9,330 bases of DNA, taken from assembly GCA_024762755.1 (NCBI GenBank), contig JANTGX010000072.1, forward strand, positions 1 to 9,330, written 5' to 3'. This DNA comes from Gammaproteobacteria bacterium. Lineage in GTDB: Bacteria > Pseudomonadota > Gammaproteobacteria > SZUA-152. Within the stretch, counting starts at the first letter, position 1. Every line of letters begins with the position of its first letter. Shown piece after piece: positions 5,591 through 9,330 of this stretch. Position numbers and translations under genes: made by a program. The notes below the pieces were generated by a model. That model was not told the DNA's origin. It made no database searches and saw only the letters and a list, made by a program, of their open reading frames with translations.

Positions 5591-6017
5591 GGCGGACACC
5601 TCGCGAATGAGATACAGGGAAGAGGCATGACGCTTACCAATGCCGCGCGTCATACCTCTCATTTGGCTTTCCAGGGCGGTGAGCCAGACCTGTGAGCCAG
5701 GGTTGAGAACGAGTGTAGGAGATGAGTGTAGGGGACGAGAGTGACGAAACACTGCCCAGCCCAGGGCATCTCCCAACCCGAAATCCTTTCCGGGTTGCCC
5801 CGGTGCTCATGAACACCCTTGTCCATGGGAGACCGTGTTGGCCCTCGCCCCTCTCGTTGACGAGGAGTCCATCGGATCCAGGGGCCTTTCGGGTTTGGGA
5901 ATAATCTCCTGCGGAAGATCCATTTCGTTGAATAGCAACGTCTATTCGTCTCAAGCGATCGACAAGCCTGATCCAAATGGGTCTTCCTCGCGACGCCTGC
6001 CTCAGCCCGACAATCTC
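5591..6017. other. 427-base gap between porin and globin gene, no recognised gene
   Basis: Open frames on minus (5634-5976) have no recognisable family or ribosome site. Structure seen: CCGGG-[GCAA]-CCCGG on minus (5790-5803, a GNRA tetraloop hairpin), which competes with CAACCCG/CGGGTTG (5774-5797); CGTTG/CAACG at 5926-5940; a near-tandem 13-base repeat GAGTGTAGG(A/G)GA(T/C) at about 5711-5736; and a 9-base direct repeat GTGAGCCAG (5680-5701). There is no poly-T terminator on minus, so porin transcripts could continue into the globin gene. I do not recognise a riboswitch class. Confidence 0.35.
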
Positions 6018-7205
6018 CTAGATCTTCAACTGGCCCCAGAGCCAGATCTTGTCGGTGTCACTCTTCCAGGTGTCCGCTTGGTAACTGGCATACTTGAGGC
6101 CGAGTTGGTAGTGCTTGCCGAATTTCTTCGCTGCCAGCAGATCCAGTTCTGAGCCGTAGTCGTCACTGCCCTCATCGGCGCTGAAGTCGTGATAAACGGC
6201 GAGCAGTTTGACGCCGCCCAGCTTTCCGGTGAGGGTCAGCATCAGATCCTGCAGGCCGTTGTCCGGGGTCTTCAGAAACATATCGGCCCAGCCATTGAAG
6301 GCATGCTTGGTGGCCAGCGGCGTCTGGAAACCGTAGGCGCCGCCGTCGCTGCCGAGGACCTCATAACCCAGCTTGACGGTGATGCCCTGCATGGCAATTC
6401 CCGCCTCCAGGAAGCCATAGTTGGCATCGTTGTTGTCCGTGCTCTGGGTGGCGAACTCGGCGGTGTACAAGAGTTTCCCCGTATCGCCCAGCGCGCTCTT
6501 GCCCTTGGCGCGCAAACCGTAGCTGTCGTTCTTCGCGCTGCTGTCATCGTCTTTCAGCAAATAGCCGTAGGCGGTGAGTTTGACCGCTTTCAGGCCGGTG
6601 TATTTGACATTGATCAAATGGTCGCTGACATCGGCGTCGAACTTGGTCAGGATGCCGTTGACCTTGTCCAGGAAGGCATAGGTCAGGGTGATGTCCGTCA
6701 GGGAGGTGTTGCGCAGAGAGACGGCATCGAAGGTCTGCTCGTTCTGGCGCCAGCCCACGTTGCCGACGAAGCGCGCATTGTCGAGGATCAGCCGTTGACG
6801 CCCCAGCTTGATGCCGGTGTCCTGGAGTCCGGTGTAGCTCAGAAAGGCTTGGTTGAGCTGCGTCACCTCTGGGTCGGCCACCGTGGCATATCCGCTTTTC
6901 ACCGGCGCATAGTCGTCCATGCCGGCCACGATCCGCACATCTTCGAATTCACCATAGGCACTCAGGCCATGATAGTCGCCGGTGGCATAGCCAAGGCGGG
7001 TGCGCAGGGTGGCGGCCTTGGCCTTCTTGTTGATGCTGTCGTCTACGCCCTCGTAGCGCAGGCGCATGTCCAGGCTGGGCGTGCCGCCGGCGAGTGCCTC
7101 GGTGAGGTTGCCGGCATGAGCGGGTACAGCCAATCCGCCGAAGGCCAGCAGGCAGCCGGTCAGCCAGGGGGTGGTGGGGGCGCGCGAAATGCGTGTCATG
7201 TTCAA
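6018..7205 (-). CDS. Outer-membrane porin, alginate-export-like beta-barrel
   Basis: 395 aa. N-terminal signal peptide with hydrophobic stretch about 14-28 and a likely cut after AHA (31). The mature part has alternating polar/hydrophobic strands, Gly and aromatic rich, as in beta-barrels, and ends in ...WLWGQLKI. Landmarks: LRYEGVDDS, ATLRTRLGYATGDY, LGRQRLILDNARFVGNVGWRQNEQTFDA; these resemble proteobacterial porins annotated as alginate export family. Here the context argues against alginate: the gene follows nasT, behind its own ANTAR-type attenuator, so diffusion of nitrate across the outer membrane is the inferred job. Start: GGAG lies 9 bases before a TTG at 7205 and 15 bases before an ATG at 7199; the TTG is better spaced, and both give the same signal peptide. 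Confidence 0.85.
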   Translation of the reverse strand: MNMTRISRAPTTPWLTGCLLAFGGLAVPAHAGNLTEALAGGTPSLDMRLRYEGVDDSINKKAKAATLRTRLGYATGDYHGLSAYGEFEDVRIVAGMDDYAPVKSGYATVADPEVTQLNQAFLSYTGLQDTGIKLGRQRLILDNARFVGNVGWRQNEQTFDAVSLRNTSLTDITLTYAFLDKVNGILTKFDADVSDHLINVKYTGLKAVKLTAYGYLLKDDDSSAKNDSYGLRAKGKSALGDTGKLLYTAEFATQSTDNNDANYGFLEAGIAMQGITVKLGYEVLGSDGGAYGFQTPLATKHAFNGWADMFLKTPDNGLQDLMLTLTGKLGGVKLLAVYHDFSADEGSDDYGSELDLLAAKKFGKHYQLGLKYASYQADTWKSDTDKIWLWGQLKI

Positions 7206-7252
7206 TGTCGATGTCTCCTGATATACCGTGGTTGATAGGTTTTTTCGGGCAT

Positions 7253-7298
7253 AAAAAAACGCCCGGTGTCACGCAGCGTGTGCGTGGCGCCTGGACGT
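7253..7298 (-). terminator. Intrinsic terminator (attenuator) between nasT and the porin gene
   Basis: On minus a hairpin (7298-7259) with a six-pair apical stem CACGCA/TGCGTG around a 5-base loop and a longer imperfect base (15 of 18 pairs, counting one G-U; three mismatches) is followed by seven T (7259-7253). It lies about 50 bases before the porin start. Confidence 0.85.
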
Positions 7299-7357
7299 CG
7301 TTGTCCGGGAGAGCCGGCATCGGCTCGGGGGTGTTGCGCCGCCTGCGTTGGCGGCAC
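7293..7357 (-). promoter_or_regulatory. Second ANTAR-type antiterminator target, before the porin gene
   Basis: P1 (7336-7357, core 7338-7355): GCCGCC-[AACGCA]-GGCGGC, eight pairs with the flanks. P2 (7293-7306): GGAC-[AACGAC]-GTCC, four pairs. Both hexaloops have A1 and G4, and P2's loop differs from the nrtA-leader P2 (AACGGC) by one base. P2's 3' arm lies in the 5' arm of the terminator, as in the nrtA leader. The linker of about 30 bases holds a third small hairpin (7311-7326, GAGCC/GGCTC, loop GATGCC) that lacks A1. P1 begins only about 5 bases after the nasT stop, so the leader depends on transcription coming through nasT. Confidence 0.8.
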
Positions 7358-7361
7358 GGAT

Positions 7362-7937
7362 TCAATTCATCAGACGGGCTGCGTCGATGACGCTGGTGGC
7401 GATCTCGGCCAGGCGTCGGTTGCGCTCCATGGCCAGTTTGCGCAGGGCCGAATAGGCCTCGTTTTCGCTACAGCGCCGCTGTTGCATGAGCAGGCCTTTG
7501 GCGCGTTCGATGATCTTGCGCTCCTCCAGGCTGGATTTTGTGCGCTCCAGTTCCTCGCGCAGTGCCCGGGTTTCCTGAAAACGGGTGACGGCTGCGGCCA
7601 GGATGGGCGCGATCCGGTCCGCTTGCAGGCCGTCTACCACATAGGCGCTGACCCCTGCTGCCGTCGCATTCGCCGCGCTATCCTGATCGCCGCGCTGGAC
7701 GAACATGACGACGGGTATGCGTTTGTCTTGCAGGGTCTGCCGAACCGCCTCCAGGTCAGATTCTCCGTCCTCATCCAGATCCATCACGACCAGGTCGATG
7801 GCGCTTGAGCGCAATGCATCGGCCAGCTGTGAACTGTTTTGGATCACGGCGGATATCGAGTAGTTTTTCCGGTCGATGGCCTTTTCCAATATTGCCCGGT
7901 GTTGGGCATTGTTGGAGACCGCTAGAATCTGCTGCAT
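7362..7937 (-). CDS. nasT: NasT-type nitrate-responsive antiterminator (pseudo-receiver plus ANTAR domain)
   Basis: 191 aa, cytoplasmic RNA-binding regulator. Receiver-like domain about 3-118 with Asp53 in VVMDLD and the GVSAYVVDGL ending; the usual acidic pair near residues 9-10 is Asn-Asn, so phosphorylation is doubtful, as for other NasT proteins. A linking helix (about 119-137) leads to the ANTAR domain, about 138-188, with ERKIIERAKGLLMQQRRCSENEAYSALRKLA. In known systems NasT is held by the NrtA-like sensor NasS and released by nitrate, then binds hexaloop hairpins in leaders to prevent termination. No nasS is in the window. The start at 7937 is chosen because the longer starts (TTG 7994, ATG 7982) lie inside the sigma-54 promoter; its ribosome site is weak. 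Targets are the two leaders described here. Confidence 0.92.
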   Translation of the reverse strand: MQQILAVSNNAQHRAILEKAIDRKNYSISAVIQNSSQLADALRSSAIDLVVMDLDEDGESDLEAVRQTLQDKRIPVVMFVQRGDQDSAANATAAGVSAYVVDGLQADRIAPILAAAVTRFQETRALREELERTKSSLEERKIIERAKGLLMQQRRCSENEAYSALRKLAMERNRRLAEIATSVIDAARLMN

Positions 7938-7977
7938 CAATGGTTGCTCGTTACGATACGTTGACGCCAATAATGTC

Positions 7978-7993
7978 AGCATTTTGTGTGCCA
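7978..7993 (-). promoter_or_regulatory. Sigma-54-like promoter for nasT (and the porin)
   Basis: On minus: TGGCACACAAAATGCT. The -24 element TGGCAC is perfect, GG and GC are 10 bases apart, and the -12 element is ATGC instead of TTGC. Predicted transcription start near 7967, 30 bases before the nasT ATG. Confidence 0.7.
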
Positions 7994-8108
7994 ACTTCGC
8001 ATGCTATTGATTCGTTGGGATAAGTTTTCGAGTGCCGGGTGATGTGCACTCGATAGGCGGAGAATCGCCTGGGAAATGGACAGGATTTGGCGCAATCTGA
8101 AATCCATG

Positions 8109-8125
8109 CGCACCAGAATGATGCA
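8109..8125. promoter_or_regulatory. NtrC-like box upstream of nasT
   Basis: On minus TGCATC-N5-GGTGCG, two mismatches from TGCACC-N5-GGTGCA, about 150 bases upstream of the predicted nasT transcription start. It is in the 248-base gap between the phospholipase stop and nasT. Only one clear box is seen here, against two at nrtA. Confidence 0.5.
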
Positions 8126-8185
8126 AACCAGGCATCGGTTACTTGCGCACCTCACCCCAAAAGGGGGCAAGGGCGATGGGAGGCC

Positions 8186-9330
8186 TCAGTCGTTGGCCGA
8201 TGCCATGTCTCGGGTCCACAGCGTGCGCACGAAGGAGTCATCGCGGACGCTGTCGTCTTGCATCATGCGCCAGGCGGTCTGGAAGCCGAGTTCGCGGTAG
8301 GCCTCGAATTGTTTTTCATCGAAGAACTGATCGCTGGTGGGCTCGTCCGGAAATTGTGGGTGAGTCTTCTTGTAGCCGTAGAGATCGGCACTGAGTTCTT
8401 CGAAGAAGGTGGTCTTGAGGTAGATGAGCCGCCCCTGGCTGTTGTCGGGGTAGACGATGGTGCTCATGATGTAGCCGCTCTGCGCACACTCGATGGCATC
8501 GTCGGGATTGCCTTCTTTTTTGCGTGGGACCAGGGGTTGCAGGTCTTCGCAGTCGCACAGGATGAGGGTGCCGAAATCGGTGCGCACCTTTTCCACGGCA
8601 TTGGCGAAATCGCCGAACCGGAACTCGGGGTCGGCTGCACCGTCGCAGAGGACGATGACCTTGGCGCGGCGACGAATGAGTTCGTACAGGGCGAGATTTT
8701 CGAAGTGGCCGCCGTCGGTGAGTTGCACGTAGTTGGCTTGCTCGTTGAGTTTGCTGCGGGTGAAGACTTCGCTCAGACCGGGGAAGATGTAATTCGCCAG
8801 GCTGCGTTTCCGGCAGGCAGTCTTGTTGGCGTTGGACTCCCCTGGTGCGGGGTCGGGATTGGGTGCCCAGTAGCCGAGGCGGATGTTGAGCAGCCCCATG
8901 AGCATGGAGAGCAGTGGCTGACGGGTGACGCCTTGGCCGCCGACGCCGGCGCCGGGATTGACCGCGGCGCCGGAGATGGCCATGGCGGTGGGCAGGGTCA
9001 TGTGGCCACCCATGAAGGCGTGGGACTGGCACCAGCCGGTGGCGTTGCTGCCGCAGTAGTAGGGCGAGAGGATGAAGTTGTCACCGCCGCGGCCACGAAA
9101 TTTCGGTATGGCGGAGGATTCCAGGACCACGTTGGTGTTGATGAGGTGGTAGGGCGCGGTGGTGCGCAGCTTGCCGGGCTCGGTGGGCTGAGGCAGCAGC
9201 TCGTGGATGGGCATCTTGTCGGCACTGGCGGCAGCGCGTGTGGCGACGGCACCGGCCAGCGCCTTGTCCACGTCGGGCATGAAGAGCTCCATCAGGCGGT
9301 CGCGGTAGTAGCGGTGGATGGAGAGGTAGT
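8186..9330 (-). CDS. Patatin-like phospholipase family protein, C-terminal part (5' end outside window)
   Basis: The frame is open to the window edge, and the true start lies beyond 9330. The visible 381 residues begin YLSIHRYYRDRLMELFMPD. The key motif is VQLTDGGHFENLALYELIRRR, where DGG carries the catalytic Asp of the patatin Ser-Asp dyad; the GxSxG serine motif must be in the missing N-terminal part, so catalysis cannot be judged in full. Cys residues (YYCGSNATGWC) and a FRGRGGDNFILSPYY segment resemble the large bacterial patatin-like membrane proteins, as far as I recall. The family hydrolyses acyl esters of lipids. It is upstream of nasT on the same strand, separated by 248 bases with a new sigma-54-like promoter, so it is probably not part of the nitrate system. 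Confidence 0.85.
   Translation of the reverse strand, partial: YLSIHRYYRDRLMELFMPDVDKALAGAVATRAAASADKMPIHELLPQPTEPGKLRTTAPYHLINTNVVLESSAIPKFRGRGGDNFILSPYYCGSNATGWCQSHAFMGGHMTLPTAMAISGAAVNPGAGVGGQGVTRQPLLSMLMGLLNIRLGYWAPNPDPAPGESNANKTACRKRSLANYIFPGLSEVFTRSKLNEQANYVQLTDGGHFENLALYELIRRRAKVIVLCDGAADPEFRFGDFANAVEKVRTDFGTLILCDCEDLQPLVPRKKEGNPDDAIECAQSGYIMSTIVYPDNSQGRLIYLKTTFFEELSADLYGYKKTHPQFPDEPTSDQFFDEKQFEAYRELGFQTAWRMMQDDSVRDDSFVRTLWTRDMASAND

Noticed and set aside
5634..5976. Overlapping minus-strand frames of 105-106 codons upstream of the globin gene
   Set aside because: No family, no ribosome site, and the composition looks like translated intergenic repeats.
5950..5990. Possible sigma-54 promoter for the globin gene (GG-N10-GC in AGGCTTGTCGATCGCTT, minus)
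   Set aside because: Only the GG/GC spacing fits; the flanking bases match the consensus poorly.
6189..7235. 348-codon open frame on + opposite the porin
   Set aside because: Low-complexity Gly/Ala/Val/Gln-rich shadow of the porin gene, no recognisable domain.
7311..7326. GAGCC-[GATGCC]-GGCTC hairpin as P1 of the porin leader
   Set aside because: The loop lacks A at position 1 and can close to a tetraloop; 7338-7355 fits the ANTAR rule better.
7938..7994. Longer nasT starts at 7994 (TTG) or 7982 (ATG)
   Set aside because: They fall on the -24/-12 promoter elements, and the NasT fold begins at MQQILAVS.
1..9330. CRISPR arrays, tRNA/rRNA genes, insertion sequences with transposase
   Set aside because: None seen: no regularly spaced repeats, no cloverleaf with a tRNA core, no transposase-like protein.

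Overview
The window looks like chromosomal DNA of a GC-rich gammaproteobacterium. The evidence is proteobacterial protein families (NasT-type ANTAR regulator, NrtA/NrtB/NrtD transporter, alginate-export-type porin, large patatin-like phospholipase), sigma-54/NtrC-type promoters, and REP-like intergenic palindromes. The species cannot be named from this sequence. The central theme is nitrate uptake for assimilation and its control.

Layout: 1-302 is non-coding and carries two REP-like palindromes. A YjbQ/UPF0047 gene lies on + at 303-713. The convergent gap 714-1079 holds one copy of a dispersed repeat and a run of hairpins. Everything after that is on the minus strand. In transcription order from the right these are: the C-terminal part of a patatin-like phospholipase (9330-8186, cut by the window end); nasT (7937-7362); an outer-membrane porin (7205-6018); a 427-base stretch without a recognised gene; a small globin-domain protein (5590-5135); a long regulatory region (about 5132-4491) that includes the second copy of the dispersed repeat; then the nitrate ABC transporter genes nrtA (4490-3060), nrtB (2999-1989) and nrtD (1937-1080).

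The most informative structure is regulatory. The nrtA leader has a near-perfect sigma-54 promoter with two NtrC-like boxes upstream. About 125 nt into the leader RNA are two hexaloop hairpins, P1 and P2, with loops ACCGAA and AACGGC. P2 overlaps the 5' arm of a strong intrinsic terminator. This is the two-hairpin target known for ANTAR antiterminators. A second copy of the same arrangement (loops AACGCA and AACGAC, then a terminator with T7) lies between nasT and the porin. nasT has its own sigma-54-like promoter and one NtrC-like box.

Inferred circuit: low nitrogen (NtrC plus sigma-54) switches on nasT and nrtABD. Nitrate then lets NasT read through both terminators, giving porin (outer membrane) plus NrtABD (periplasm and inner membrane) as one nitrate-entry path. 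The globin-like protein between the two units has no histidine after residue 51, so it cannot have the usual proximal heme ligand. This makes it the least explained gene here.
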